This document shows, piece by piece, positions 8,520 through 17,430 of a stretch of DNA of 64,000 nt (within the stretch, counting starts at the first letter, position 1; each line of letters opens with the position of its first letter). The stretch lies in assembly GCF_902493135.1 (NCBI RefSeq), contig NZ_CABUOD010000002.1:62001-126000 (forward strand). The letters are read 5' to 3'. This DNA is from an uncultured Parabacteroides sp. (GTDB lineage: Bacteria > Bacteroidota > Bacteroidia > Bacteroidales > Tannerellaceae). The notes beneath the pieces were generated by a model. That model worked only from the letters and a program-made list of their open reading frames with translations, did not search any database and was not told the origin of the DNA. Made by a program: the position numbers and the translations under genes.

Positions 8520-9758
8520 ATGAGACAAACCTTATTCCTCCTGTGCCTTTGGGTTGGCAGCCTGTTGGCGGGGCATGCCCAGGAAGCCGATGAAGCGAAT
8601 TACGACGAAAGCAAAATACCGCCTTACACCCTGCCCGCCCTGTTAAAGACGGCCGACGGCCGGGAAGTGACAACCGTGCAGCAATGGGAACAGGCCAGAC
8701 GGCCGGAACTGCTGTCCGTCTTTACCGAACAGGTATATGGGAAGATGCCGGCGGACAAAGTGGATGTGTCCTACAAAAAGCTGGACGACAACCACAGTGC
8801 CGTCAACGGCAGCGCCACCCGCAAACAGATCGAAATCACATTCAGCCATAACGGTGTGGAACGGAAAGCCCTGCTGCTGATGTACCTGCCGAACCATGTC
8901 AAAACAAAAGCGCCTGTATTCCTGCATTTCAACTTCCAGGGAAACCAGACCATCTCTCCGGACCCGGACATCATCCCGTCGCAACACTCCAACCGCCCAC
9001 GCGGCAACCAAGCATCGCGCTGGCCGGTGGAAAAGATCATCGACGCCGGCTACGGGCTTGCCACCGTCCATTACTTCGACTTCTTCCCCGACAGCAAGGA
9101 CAGGTATGCGGAAAGCATTCTCGCCCTCTTCGGCTATCGGTCGGAAGGAGACATCCCGGCGGACGGCGGACAGGCGATCGCCGCTTGGGCATGGGGCTAC
9201 AGCCGGGTGATGGATTACCTCGAAACAGACTGGCAGGTCGATGCCTCCAAAATCATCCTGATGGGACATTCCCGCCTGGGCAAAACCTCCCTCTGGGCAG
9301 GCGCGACCGATCCGCGTTTCGCAATCGTCGTCTCCAACGAATCCGGATGTGGCGGAGCAGCCCTGTCCAGACGGCAGGTGGGCGAGACGGTCAACCGGAT
9401 CAACCACGCTTTCCCCCACTGGTTCTGTCAGAACTTCCGCCGGTATAACAAGAAAGAAGACGAACTGCCGATCGACCAGCATGAACTCTTGGCCCTCATC
9501 GCCCCCCGCCCCCTTTATGTGGCAAGCGCCGAAGAAGACCGCTGGTCCGATCCGAAAGGTGAATTTCTTTCGGCCGCATACGCCGGAGAGGTCTACAAGC
9601 TCTACGGGATGAAAGGATTGGAAACGACCACGATGCCGGCGGTCAACACACCGATCATGAACCGTGTCGCCTACCACAACCGTACCGGCGTGCACGATGT
9701 GACGGATTTCGACTGGGAGAACTACATCAGGTTCGCCGACAAATGGCTGCTGAAGTAA
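8520..9758 (+). CDS. CE15-like (glucuronoyl esterase-type) alpha/beta hydrolase
   Basis: A 412-residue secreted alpha/beta hydrolase with a signal peptide (MRQTLFLLCLWVGSLLAGHAQ). The nucleophile elbow MGHSRLGKTSLWAG places the catalytic serine at about residue 251; this GxSRxGK form is the hallmark of carbohydrate esterase family 15, enzymes that hydrolyse the ester between 4-O-methyl-glucuronic acid of xylan and lignin alcohols. SNESGCGGAA near residue 272 and the C-terminal histidine in RTGVHDVTDF (about residue 392) complete a plausible triad. The ATG at 8520 is chosen; a TTG nine bases upstream is unlikely. Bacterial CE15 members vary in substrate, so specificity is open. Confidence 0.87.
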   Translation: MRQTLFLLCLWVGSLLAGHAQEADEANYDESKIPPYTLPALLKTADGREVTTVQQWEQARRPELLSVFTEQVYGKMPADKVDVSYKKLDDNHSAVNGSATRKQIEITFSHNGVERKALLLMYLPNHVKTKAPVFLHFNFQGNQTISPDPDIIPSQHSNRPRGNQASRWPVEKIIDAGYGLATVHYFDFFPDSKDRYAESILALFGYRSEGDIPADGGQAIAAWAWGYSRVMDYLETDWQVDASKIILMGHSRLGKTSLWAGATDPRFAIVVSNESGCGGAALSRRQVGETVNRINHAFPHWFCQNFRRYNKKEDELPIDQHELLALIAPRPLYVASAEEDRWSDPKGEFLSAAYAGEVYKLYGMKGLETTTMPAVNTPIMNRVAYHNRTGVHDVTDFDWENYIRFADKWLLK

Positions 9759-9778
9759 AATTTATTTCCGGCTACTGC

Positions 9779-9809
9779 TTGCGTATCAAATAATTATTTC
9801 GTTCCTTTG
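9779..9809 (+). promoter_or_regulatory. Probable rplS promoter
   Basis: TTG at 9779-9781, a 20-bp spacer, then TTCCTTTG at 9802-9809 (one mismatch to TAnnTTTG). It would give an 80-nt leader for rplS. Spacing is right; the -7 box is imperfect. Confidence 0.55.
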
Positions 9810-9894
9810 CATCCGCTTTACGTAATCTCTGTCGGGACAGGTAGCCCGTTACATTGCGTTTCATTAAAAATTACAATTAAAAAGCTTAAAAACA

Positions 9895-10242
9895 ATGGAT
9901 TTAATTAAAGTTGTAAACGAAGCGTTTGCTACGAAGAAGGAATTTCCTGCATTCAAGAGTGGTGACACTATTACAGTTGCTTACCGTATCAAAGAAGGTA
10001 ACAAAGAACGTGTCCAGCAGTACAGAGGTGTCGTAATCCGCATCTCAGGTCATGGTGACAAAAAACGCTTCACAGTGCGTAAGATGTCTGAAAACGTAGG
10101 TGTAGAACGTATTTTCCCGATCGAATCTCCGTTTATCGAAAGCATCACGGTTAACAAGTATGGTAAAGTGCGTCGCGCTAAATTGTATTACCTGCGTGCT
10201 CTTACCGGTAAGAAAGCAAGAATCAAAGAAAGAAGAGTGTAA
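9895..10242 (+). CDS. rplS: 50S ribosomal protein L19
   Basis: A 115-residue protein with the L19 landmarks GDTITVAYRIKEGNKERVQQYRG and ERIFPIESPFIESI and the basic tail KLYYLRALTGKKARIKER. L19 sits at the 30S-50S interface and stabilises the intersubunit bridge. The gene stands alone with its own promoter and a strong downstream terminator. Confidence 0.98.
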   Translation: MDLIKVVNEAFATKKEFPAFKSGDTITVAYRIKEGNKERVQQYRGVVIRISGHGDKKRFTVRKMSENVGVERIFPIESPFIESITVNKYGKVRRAKLYYLRALTGKKARIKERRV

Positions 10243-10266
10243 TCTCTGTGGTTCTATTGCCATACG

Positions 10267-10302
10267 AAAAAGCCGTCCGATTCATTTCGGGCGGCTTTTT
10301 TG
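10267..10302 (+). terminator. Rho-independent terminator of rplS
   Basis: Stem AGCCGTCCGA / TCGGGCGGCT with loop TTCATT, preceded by an A-run and followed by TTTTTTG. The symmetrical A and T tracts could allow termination in both directions. Confidence 0.85.
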
Positions 10303-10415
10303 TTGGATACGCGTCGGAATCTCCGTCTACACCTAAAAGTATTTATAAAATGTAAAGAACAGGAACAAACCCCTGACAGGCATTGTTTGTCTGGAAACTC
10401 AAAAAAGATGTTCCT

Positions 10416-11465
10416 ATGAATTACGGTATTAGCGTTCTGTTCAGGGCAATTCCTTTACTTATGGCCCTGTTTTGTTTTGGTTACGGCTGGTTCGTCACCT
10501 CCTACGGGACAGATCCGAACCGGTATGTGGCGGGGCCTGTGGTTTTCTCGCTGGGTATGATATGCATCGCACTGTTCTCGACGGCCGCCACCATCATACG
10601 GCAGATCATCGGGACGTTCGGGCAGGTCAGTAAATATGTGCTTCCGGGAATCGGCTACCTTTCGGCCGTTCTGGCTGTCATAGGCGGCGTGCATATCCTG
10701 CATGCTTATCCGGACTCGGCTTCGTTCATTGCAGGGCATGTGGTATGCGGCGTAGGGTTTATCACGGCTTGTGTCGCAACGACCGCCACATCCTCCACCC
10801 GTTTCACCATGATTACCGAAAATGCCAGAAAAAGCGACCACGACGTTCCGCCGAAAGCCTTTACCCGGGCACAGGGGCTGATGCTGATCGCCATTGCCGT
10901 CATCCTCTCGCTGACAACCTGGATATGGGCGTTCGTGCTATTGTCCAAAGGCGACTTACACCCTAAATATTTTGTTGCCGGACATGTGATGATCGGACTC
11001 GCCTCGATCTGTACCAGCCTGATCACGCTGGTTGCCACCATTGCCCGGCAGATACGGAACATTTTCTCGCCGACCGAACGCAAGATATGGCCGGTACTGG
11101 TCCTCGTCATGGGAAGTCTTTGCATCATTTGGGGATTGATCCTGATACTGGGAACCGCCGACATGGCGCTCGGTTCGACCGGCTACATCATGATCGGCTT
11201 AGGTTTGGTTTGTTACAGCATTTCCAGCAAGGTGATATTGCTGTCGAAGATATGGCGGCATGAGTTCAAACTATCCAACCGCATCCCGCTGATTCCCATC
11301 TTCACGGCGTTGACTTGCTTATTCCTGTCGGCTTTCCTGTTCGAGATGGGTTCCATCCACGGATACTATTTCGTTCCGGCACGCGTATTGGCCGGGTTGG
11401 GAGGCATTTGTTTCACGCTTTTCTCCATCGTAAGTATTCTGGAAAGCGGGACTTCTTCACATTAG
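10416..11465 (+). CDS. DUF2776-family integral membrane protein
   Basis: A 349-residue polytopic membrane protein. About ten hydrophobic segments come in a repeated pattern; the motif PxxVAGPVVFSLGMICIALFSTA near residue 30 recurs in looser form near residues 100, 180, 250 and 310 (for example FVAGHVMIGLASICTSLITLVATIARQIRN), pointing to internal duplication of a two-helix unit. N-terminus MNYGISVLFRAIPLLMALFCFGYG matches my recollection of the DUF2776 family found in enterobacteria and Bacteroides. The start at 10416 follows that family; an in-frame TTG at 10383 is less likely. Function unknown. Confidence 0.8.
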   Translation: MNYGISVLFRAIPLLMALFCFGYGWFVTSYGTDPNRYVAGPVVFSLGMICIALFSTAATIIRQIIGTFGQVSKYVLPGIGYLSAVLAVIGGVHILHAYPDSASFIAGHVVCGVGFITACVATTATSSTRFTMITENARKSDHDVPPKAFTRAQGLMLIAIAVILSLTTWIWAFVLLSKGDLHPKYFVAGHVMIGLASICTSLITLVATIARQIRNIFSPTERKIWPVLVLVMGSLCIIWGLILILGTADMALGSTGYIMIGLGLVCYSISSKVILLSKIWRHEFKLSNRIPLIPIFTALTCLFLSAFLFEMGSIHGYYFVPARVLAGLGGICFTLFSIVSILESGTSSH

Positions 11466-11687
11466 GACAGGCCGTGACTTAACAGAAAAACCCGTATCTT
11501 CTACCCTTTTCCTTCGGACTCATTAGAAACCGGGATGTGTTCCATAAACCGATGGACAGTAGAGCGGGAACGAATATGATAGGAGGAAAGAGCTAACGGA
11601 TCAAGTCCCATAGTTTGACACACCTCCTTTTTTAAACATAGTACAAGGCCTCTTTGTTATTCTTTCATATTTTAAACAACTGAGAAT

Positions 11688-12386
11688 ATGAAAACAAGGA
11701 AATTAATCGGATTACTTTTTCTCCTCCCGTTACTGGCGGCCTGCACTGGCCATAAAACGGCAAACGAAGCGGCGCAAGCGGAAAACTTTACAAAAGATAC
11801 GATCCCGACCGGCCCGAACATCTTTTACTTCAACGGAGACTTCACCTATTATGCCGATGCCGCCACACTGAAAGACTGCATCAGCGGGGCCGTCCTTCCG
11901 GTAGCCATGAAAGGCGAATACCTCAAAGTCGAAAAGAGATACCAGGAGATGAAGCCGAAAGAGATGGAGGCCATCAATTGCGGCGTAATGGGCTATCTGG
12001 TTCCCAAAGAAGCGGACGAGGAAGGCCCCGATATGCAGCTCCTGATCACCGGGCTGGTCGGATTCGACCGGACAACTTCCTGCAATCCGAAAGACATCAT
12101 TACCGATGCCGTCTACGCCGCTTATCATCCGAACGAGAAAGAGGCCCGGACAAAGACCTCCATCACCTTCGACAACGATTACACATTCCAATGCACGACC
12201 TACCAATTATCACCCGCCAAGTTCGTAAGCGACTACAGGGGGCACTGGTTCCGTACGGCAAAAGACAACATCGTACTGCTGGTCAACGATGAAGTCCTGT
12301 ATGAAGGGACAATCGATTACAGCAACATGAACCTCATCCTGCAAAACGACAACGAAAACGAGGTGATCTTCAGGAAAGGCGCCTGA
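11688..12386 (+). CDS. Hypothetical lipoprotein
   Basis: A 232-residue protein with a lipoprotein signal peptide (KLIGLLFLLPLLAAC; lipobox cysteine about residue 19), so it should be anchored in a membrane facing the periplasm or the cell surface. The mature region shows no motif I recognise; it contains stretches such as TCNPKDIITDAVYAAYHPNEKEARTKTSITFDND. It is preceded by a 222-bp gap and is convergent with enolase. Confidence 0.75.
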   Translation: MKTRKLIGLLFLLPLLAACTGHKTANEAAQAENFTKDTIPTGPNIFYFNGDFTYYADAATLKDCISGAVLPVAMKGEYLKVEKRYQEMKPKEMEAINCGVMGYLVPKEADEEGPDMQLLITGLVGFDRTTSCNPKDIITDAVYAAYHPNEKEARTKTSITFDNDYTFQCTTYQLSPAKFVSDYRGHWFRTAKDNIVLLVNDEVLYEGTIDYSNMNLILQNDNENEVIFRKGA

Positions 12387-12391
12387 ATTAC

Positions 12392-12428
12392 AAAAAAGGA
12401 GACTGCCCATCCGCGGACAATCTCCTTT
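12392..12428 (-). terminator. Terminator of eno
   Basis: Read on the minus strand, AAGGAGA and TCTCCTT flank a 16-nt loop and the second arm is followed by a T-run (TTTTTTG). The plus-strand orientation lacks a clear T-run, so it mainly serves enolase. Confidence 0.7.
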
Positions 12429-12457
12429 CACTTACATCCAAATCATTAACGGGATTC

Positions 12458-13741
12458 TTACTTCTTGTAAGTCTTATATCCATAAACAGCCAAGTCGCCC
12501 AACTCCTCTTCGATGCGGAGCAACTGGTTGTATTTGGCCATACGGTCGGAGCGGCTCAACGAACCGGTCTTGATCTGTCCGCTGTTGGTCGCCACAGCGA
12601 TGTCGGCGATCGTGGCATCTTCCGTTTCGCCGGAGCGGTGGGAAGTGACGGAGGTGTAGCCGTTGCGGTGCGCCATTTCGATCGCATCCAATGTTTCGGA
12701 CAAGGTACCGATCTGGTTCACCTTGATCAGGATGGAGTTGGCGCAACCTTCTTCGATCCCCTTCTTCAGGAATTCAACGTTCGTCACGAACAGGTCGTCA
12801 CCGACCAACTGGCATTTGCTTCCCAACGCCGCAGTCAGCAGTTTCCAGCCTGCCCAGTCGTTTTCGTCCATACCGTCCTCGATAGAGTCGATCGGGTATT
12901 TGGCAACCAGGCCGGAGAGGTACTCCACCTGCTGCTGGGCGTTACGCTTGGCGCCTTTGTCGCCTTCGAACTTCGTATAATCGTATATGCCATCGTGATA
13001 GAATTCGGAGGCGGCGCAGTCCATTGCGATCGTCACGTCCTTGCCCGGTTCGTATCCGGCAGCATTGATGGCGGCCATGATGGAGTTAAGGGCATCTTCC
13101 GTTCCGTCCAAAGCAGGAGCGAAACCGCCTTCGTCACCGACAGCCGTGCTCAGGCCGCGATCGTGCAACACCTTCTTCAAGGCATGGAACACCTCGGCTC
13201 CCATACGCAACCCTTCGCGGAAACAGCAAGCCCCTACCGGGCGGATCATAAATTCCTGGAAAGCGATCGGGGCATCCGAGTGGGAACCTCCGTTGATGAT
13301 ATTCATCATCGGGACAGGCAATACATACGCATTCGTTCCGCCGATGTAGCGGTAAAGAGGCTGGTCCAGATAGTGGGCAGCCGCCTTGGCCACAGCCAGC
13401 GAAACGCCCAGCATGGCGTTGGCGCCGAGGTCGGACTTAGTCTTCGTGCCGTCCAGGGCAATCAGTTTATGGTCGATCTCACGCTGATTCAAGGCACTCA
13501 TGCCCAGGATAGCGGGAGCAATTACGTTATTGACATTATCGACAGCTTTCAGAACCCCTTTGCCGCCATAGCGTTTCTTGTCGCCATCGCGAAGTTCGAT
13601 CGCTTCGTTTTCACCGGTAGAAGCGCCGGAAGGAACGGCTGCACGGCCAAAAGCGCCGGAAGCCAGATGTACATCTACTTCAACAGTCGGGTTACCACGT
13701 GAATCAAGGATTTCTCGTCCTACTACTTTTACAATTTCCAT
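12458..13741 (-). CDS. eno: Enolase (phosphopyruvate hydratase)
   Basis: A 427-residue glycolytic enzyme converting 2-phosphoglycerate to phosphoenolpyruvate. Landmarks: REILDSRGNPTVEVDV at the N-terminus, VGDEGGFAPAL near residue 205 with the catalytic glutamate, SIEDGMDENDW near residue 290 with metal ligand, LIKVNQIGTLSETL near residue 340 with the catalytic lysine and TSHRSGETED near residue 370. Standard length. It is monocistronic with a promoter-like box upstream and a terminator downstream. Confidence 0.98.
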   Translation of the reverse strand: MEIVKVVGREILDSRGNPTVEVDVHLASGAFGRAAVPSGASTGENEAIELRDGDKKRYGGKGVLKAVDNVNNVIAPAILGMSALNQREIDHKLIALDGTKTKSDLGANAMLGVSLAVAKAAAHYLDQPLYRYIGGTNAYVLPVPMMNIINGGSHSDAPIAFQEFMIRPVGACCFREGLRMGAEVFHALKKVLHDRGLSTAVGDEGGFAPALDGTEDALNSIMAAINAAGYEPGKDVTIAMDCAASEFYHDGIYDYTKFEGDKGAKRNAQQQVEYLSGLVAKYPIDSIEDGMDENDWAGWKLLTAALGSKCQLVGDDLFVTNVEFLKKGIEEGCANSILIKVNQIGTLSETLDAIEMAHRNGYTSVTSHRSGETEDATIADIAVATNSGQIKTGSLSRSDRMAKYNQLLRIEEELGDLAVYGYKTYKK

Positions 13742-13771
13742 ACTTCTAATATTTGAGTTTTATCTTTCGTA

Positions 13772-13779
13772 CAAATATA
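13772..13779 (-). promoter_or_regulatory. -7 box of the eno promoter
   Basis: Minus-strand TATATTTG, a full match to TAnnTTTG, lies 31 bp upstream of the eno ATG. The -33 region has no canonical TTG. Confidence 0.55.
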
Positions 13780-13960
13780 ACAAAAGAGGGCGGGGCTTTG
13801 TTGGAAAAACAAGATCGAATTTATTTATCATGTCATTTACGCAATTGACAATAGAGGTCAGGGGGAGAAACAGCATCTTAATTCCACTTTTCTCTAAAAA
13901 TCCCTCAACCTTTTCCCAACCGCATTGTTTCTTTTATACGATAGAGTTTTTAAATCGGTC

Positions 13961-14359
13961 ATGATGAAAAGGTTATTATCCATATTATCACTTCTTCTCC
14001 TGCTTATCACCGGACAGGCAATCATGGCCGCGACAGGCGAATCCGCTGCGGACAAAAAGCAAACGGCCGTTACGTCCAACGAGAAAGCCCTCTCCTTGCA
14101 ACATAAGATAAAATACTTCGAACTGAACCAATGCCCTAATGCAGCCCCCTGTCTGAGCAACCGTGTACAACATTCTACGGAGATAGGCGAGCGGTTCCTG
14201 AAAACCGTCTCCCGCCAGCTCGAACAGTCCTTGCAAAAGGGACAAGATGCCCTCAACAAGATATCGGAAATAGTATCAGTCACTCACTCTTTAAAATGTT
14301 CTTCCCTTCGTATACGGGCGGGCCATTGGGTCTACGTCTTACGAAAAATTATTATTTGA
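13961..14359 (+). CDS. Small secreted hypothetical protein
   Basis: A 132-residue protein starting at tandem ATG codons (13961/13964) with a clear signal peptide (MMKRLLSILSLLLLLITGQAIMA). The mature part is helical and polar, holds two cysteines in NQCPNAAPCLSNR and a third in LKCSSL, and ends in a basic tail. I do not recognise it. It sits about 90 bp upstream of the ExbB operon on the same strand and could be cotranscribed or independent. The tail beyond about residue 110 looks less protein-like, so the natural end may have been altered. Confidence 0.5.
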   Translation: MMKRLLSILSLLLLLITGQAIMAATGESAADKKQTAVTSNEKALSLQHKIKYFELNQCPNAAPCLSNRVQHSTEIGERFLKTVSRQLEQSLQKGQDALNKISEIVSVTHSLKCSSLRIRAGHWVYVLRKIII

Positions 14360-14394
14360 TAGTCCATACTGTTGGTTTTAGTAGCTGAGAGTAA

Positions 14395-14425
14395 TCGTCT
14401 CCCCTCTTGGAGAGGGGACATAAGG
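14395..14425. repeat. Small GC-rich palindrome, possible dispersed REP-like element
   Basis: TCCCCTC (14400-14406) and GAGGGGA (14412-14418) form a short perfect hairpin, followed by cataagggtgtgt. The hairpin has no T-run, so it is not a standard terminator. It resembles dispersed extragenic palindromes I have seen in Bacteroidetes genomes; only this copy was noticed here. Confidence 0.4.
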
Positions 14426-14449
14426 GTGTGTATCAAATAATTCAAGAGT

Positions 14450-15259
14450 ATGGAAACTAAAAAAACAAATAATAAGAAAGCATACAACGGCATTTCCGCA
14501 GCCATCGTTATCCTGGCATGTTTCATCATTGCCGTATGTTTTTACCAATTCGTCCTGGGCAACCCGGCGAACTTCATGGATAACAATCCCGCCAACCATC
14601 CGCTGCCCGGCAATTACTTCGGTACGGTTTATAAAGGCGGTTACATCGTCCCGGTGGTGATCACCCTGTTCCTCACCGTCGTCACCCTGAGTATCGAACG
14701 CATGATCGCGATCAGCCGCTCCAAAGGGAGAAAAAATTTAGTCCACTTCGTACAGACCATCAAGAAGTATCTGGAGGAAGGCAACCTCGACGCCGCCCAT
14801 AAGCTGTGCAGCGAGCAGAAAGGTTCCGTTGCGAATGTCGTCAATGCGGCCCTGTCGCGCTACAGCGACGTGGAAAGTTCTTCCGGACAGACCAAAGAAC
14901 AAAAGATATTGATCATCCAGAAAGAGATCGAAGAGAGCACCGCCCTCGAACTTCCTTCGATGGAGCAGAACCTTCCGGTCATCGCCACGATCTCCACGCT
15001 GGGAACCTTGTTCGGGCTGTTGGGGACGGTATTAGGCATGATCCGCTCGTTCGCCGCCCTGGCCAATGCCGGAGCACCCGACTCGGTGGCCCTGTCCACC
15101 GGTATTTCAGAAGCATTGGTCAACACCGCACTTGGTATCGCTACCGGCGCGCTGGCCATCATCTCATACAACTATTTCACCAGTAAAATAGACAATATCA
15201 CCTACGCTATTGATGAAATCGGTTTCTCCATCGTCCAGACGTTTGCCGCTAAACATTAA
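14450..15259 (+). CDS. exbB: ExbB/TolQ/MotA-type proton channel
   Basis: A 269-residue inner-membrane protein that forms the pentameric channel of the TonB-ExbB-ExbD motor. Membrane segments lie near residues 18-38, 62-85 and then two characteristic C-terminal helices (LPVIATISTLGTLFGLLGTVLGMIRSF near 173 and STGISEALVNTALGIATGALAI near 215), which line the proton path. It starts the operon exbB-exbD-exbD-tonB-pstS-like-TPR, with only 5 bp to the next gene. No canonical promoter box was found directly upstream. Confidence 0.95.
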   Translation: METKKTNNKKAYNGISAAIVILACFIIAVCFYQFVLGNPANFMDNNPANHPLPGNYFGTVYKGGYIVPVVITLFLTVVTLSIERMIAISRSKGRKNLVHFVQTIKKYLEEGNLDAAHKLCSEQKGSVANVVNAALSRYSDVESSSGQTKEQKILIIQKEIEESTALELPSMEQNLPVIATISTLGTLFGLLGTVLGMIRSFAALANAGAPDSVALSTGISEALVNTALGIATGALAIISYNYFTSKIDNITYAIDEIGFSIVQTFAAKH

Positions 15260-15264
15260 GTCCT

Positions 15265-15873
15265 ATGCCTAAGCTGATAGTAAAACGCAAAAGCACATTC
15301 ATCGACATGACGGCGATGAGTGATGTCACCGTGCTGCTGCTTACTTTCTTCATGCTGACGTCCACCTTTATCCAGAAAGAGCCGGTGGTGGTTGCCACCC
15401 CTTCGTCCGTCTCCGAGATCAAGATACCGGAAACGGACATCCTTTCCATCCTGGTGGACCCCGACGGGAAAGTATTCATGAGCCTGGACAAACAGGAAGA
15501 CAAGGCGAACGTCCTGAAGCTGCTGGGAAAAGATTTCGGCATCAACTTCACGGACAAAGAGGTGTACGACTTCAGCCTGCAACCTTCCTTCGGTGTCCCC
15601 ATCCAGAACATGCAGGAGTTCCTCGGCATGCCGTCCGGCGAACAGGACCGACTGATGAAGGACTACGGCATTCCCGCCGACAGCACCGACAACCAGTTCA
15701 AACTCTGGGTGCAACATGCGCGGGAAGTGAACCGTGACCTCGTCATCGCCATCAAGGCGGACCAGGACACTCCTTATCCGAAGATTAAAAACATCATGAA
15801 CACATTGCAGGACCTTCGAGAGAACCGGTATAATTTGATTACCTCGCTCAAAAAGATGCCCGACAATGTCTAA
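15265..15873 (+). CDS. exbD: ExbD/TolR-type biopolymer transport protein (first copy)
   Basis: A 202-residue protein with a short cytoplasmic N-terminus, one membrane helix (DVTVLLLTFFMLTSTFI, about 20-37) and a periplasmic domain. D20 is at the position of the essential proton-carrying aspartate of ExbD. The periplasmic part is longer than in proteobacterial ExbD (about 140 residues). A second, different ExbD follows at once, an arrangement typical of Bacteroidetes TonB systems in which two ExbD subunits may make a heterodimer. Confidence 0.92.
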   Translation: MPKLIVKRKSTFIDMTAMSDVTVLLLTFFMLTSTFIQKEPVVVATPSSVSEIKIPETDILSILVDPDGKVFMSLDKQEDKANVLKLLGKDFGINFTDKEVYDFSLQPSFGVPIQNMQEFLGMPSGEQDRLMKDYGIPADSTDNQFKLWVQHAREVNRDLVIAIKADQDTPYPKIKNIMNTLQDLRENRYNLITSLKKMPDNV

Positions 15874-15887
15874 CAACGACTAAAGTC

Positions 15888-16553
15888 ATGGCAGAAGTAA
15901 ATACAGACAAAGGCAAAGACGACGGCAAGAAAGGCAAACAGAAAAAGATGACCGTCCGCGTGGACTTCACGCCAATGGTGGACATGAACATGTTGCTGAT
16001 CACCTTCTTCATGCTCTGTACCTCGCTCAGCAAGCCACAGACAATGGAGATCAGTATGCCGTCGAAAGACCAGGTAACGGAAGCGGAGCAGACGAAGGTC
16101 AAAGCCTCCAAGGCCATCACCCTGTTGCTTGGCGAAGACGATAAGATATACTACTATTTCGGCGAACCGGACTACGAGCACGTCGAGTCGCTGCAACAGA
16201 CCGGCTACTCGCCTGCCGGACTGCGCGACATCCTGCTGGAACGCAATTTCGATGTCGTCCGCCAGATGAAGGAACTCAAGCTGAAGAAACTCAACAAGGA
16301 GATTTCCGAAGACGACTTCAAGAAGCAGGCCGCCGAGATAAAAGGTTCCAAAGACGCTCCCGTCGTCCTGATAAAGGCTACCGACGACGCCTCCTACCGG
16401 AACCTGGTAGACGCACTGGACGAAATGCAGATATGCAATATCGGCAAATACGCAATCGTGGATATCACGGATGGAGATAAATTTCTGATCGACAACCTGA
16501 AGAGCGGCGGCGAGCTGGCCAAACAGATTGCCCGGTCCAATCCTAAAAAATGA
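15888..16553 (+). CDS. exbD: ExbD/TolR-type biopolymer transport protein (second copy)
   Basis: A 221-residue ExbD with a lysine- and aspartate-rich cytoplasmic N-terminus (residues 1-25), a membrane helix MLLITFFMLCTSL and the conserved aspartate D32 in FTPMVDMNML. The periplasmic region is long and charged, with a KELKLKKLNKEISEDDFKK helix near residue 126. It is 14 bp after the first exbD and overlaps tonB by 4 bp (ATGA), so translational coupling is likely. Confidence 0.92.
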   Translation: MAEVNTDKGKDDGKKGKQKKMTVRVDFTPMVDMNMLLITFFMLCTSLSKPQTMEISMPSKDQVTEAEQTKVKASKAITLLLGEDDKIYYYFGEPDYEHVESLQQTGYSPAGLRDILLERNFDVVRQMKELKLKKLNKEISEDDFKKQAAEIKGSKDAPVVLIKATDDASYRNLVDALDEMQICNIGKYAIVDITDGDKFLIDNLKSGGELAKQIARSNPKK

Positions 16554-17377
16554 CGGTTATGCTAAAGAATATAAACTTGAATTCACCGGAATGGTGCGAG
16601 TTGGTCTTCACCGGAAAGAATAAGGAGTACGGCGCCTACGAGTTACGTAAGACCTCCTCCTCCCGCCATATCCGCGCCCTTCTGATCGTAGCGGCCGGGG
16701 CGATCCTGCTCATGGTATTGCCCGCCATCATCCATTCGGTCGTACCGCAACACGCAAAGGAGCAGGTGCTCGAAGTGACCGCCCTCTCCGACCTGACGAT
16801 GGATACGAAAGTGCCGGAGGAAAACATCGTGCGCAACATCGAAGCCCCGCCGCCCCCCAAACTCAAAAGCACCATCAAATTCACCCCTCCCGTCATCAAG
16901 GCGGACAAGGAGGTGAACGACAATGAAGAGATCAAGACACAGGAAGAACTGACGACCTCGAAGATGGCCATCTCGGTAGCCGACGTACAAGGAACGGACA
17001 GTGAAGACGCGATCGACATCGCCGACCTGAAAGACAACAAAGAGGTGATCCAGGAAGAGACGAAGCCTTATACGGCCGTCGAACAGATGCCGGAATTTCC
17101 GGGTGGCACGACAGAACTGTTGAAGTACATCGCCAACCACCTGAAATATCCGGTCATCGCCGCCGAACAGGGCATACAGGGAAGCGTGACGATCCGTTTT
17201 GTGGTCGGTCCGAGCGGCGAAGTGACGGATGTGGAAATACTCCGCAAGCTCGATCCTTCATGCGACAAAGAGGCAATACGTGTAATCAAATCACTCCCGA
17301 AATGGATGCCGGGCAAGCAGAACGGCAGGGCTGTTCCCGTCTACTTCATCGTTCCGGTACGTTTTAAACTACAATGA
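16550..17377 (+). CDS. tonB: Energy transducer TonB
   Basis: A 275-residue protein that carries proton-motive energy from ExbBD to outer-membrane TonB-dependent receptors. A cytoplasmic stretch (NSPEWCELVFTGKNKEYGAYELRK) precedes one membrane helix (about 43-62); a periplasmic linker with PPPPK follows, and residues about 195-275 are the TonB C-terminal domain (GGTTELLKYIANHLKYP and VEILRKLDPSCDKEAIRV). The long cytoplasmic N-terminus is usual for Bacteroidetes. The start at 16550 overlaps the exbD stop; an ATG at 16559 is the alternative. Confidence 0.94.
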   Translation: MTVMLKNINLNSPEWCELVFTGKNKEYGAYELRKTSSSRHIRALLIVAAGAILLMVLPAIIHSVVPQHAKEQVLEVTALSDLTMDTKVPEENIVRNIEAPPPPKLKSTIKFTPPVIKADKEVNDNEEIKTQEELTTSKMAISVADVQGTDSEDAIDIADLKDNKEVIQEETKPYTAVEQMPEFPGGTTELLKYIANHLKYPVIAAEQGIQGSVTIRFVVGPSGEVTDVEILRKLDPSCDKEAIRVIKSLPKWMPGKQNGRAVPVYFIVPVRFKLQ

Positions 17378-17430
17378 TCATGAACCTTGGCTTTTCCGAA
17401 GTTACAGGTTACTTAAATACAGGAAATAAT

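Noticed and set aside
8643..9695. 350-codon minus-strand open frame opposite the CE15-like gene
   Set aside because: Shadow of the esterase, which shows the conserved GHSRLGK motif on the plus strand.
12391..12428. Terminator for the lipoprotein gene at 11688-12386
   Set aside because: The T-run is on the minus strand, so the hairpin is assigned to eno; a role for the plus strand is weak.
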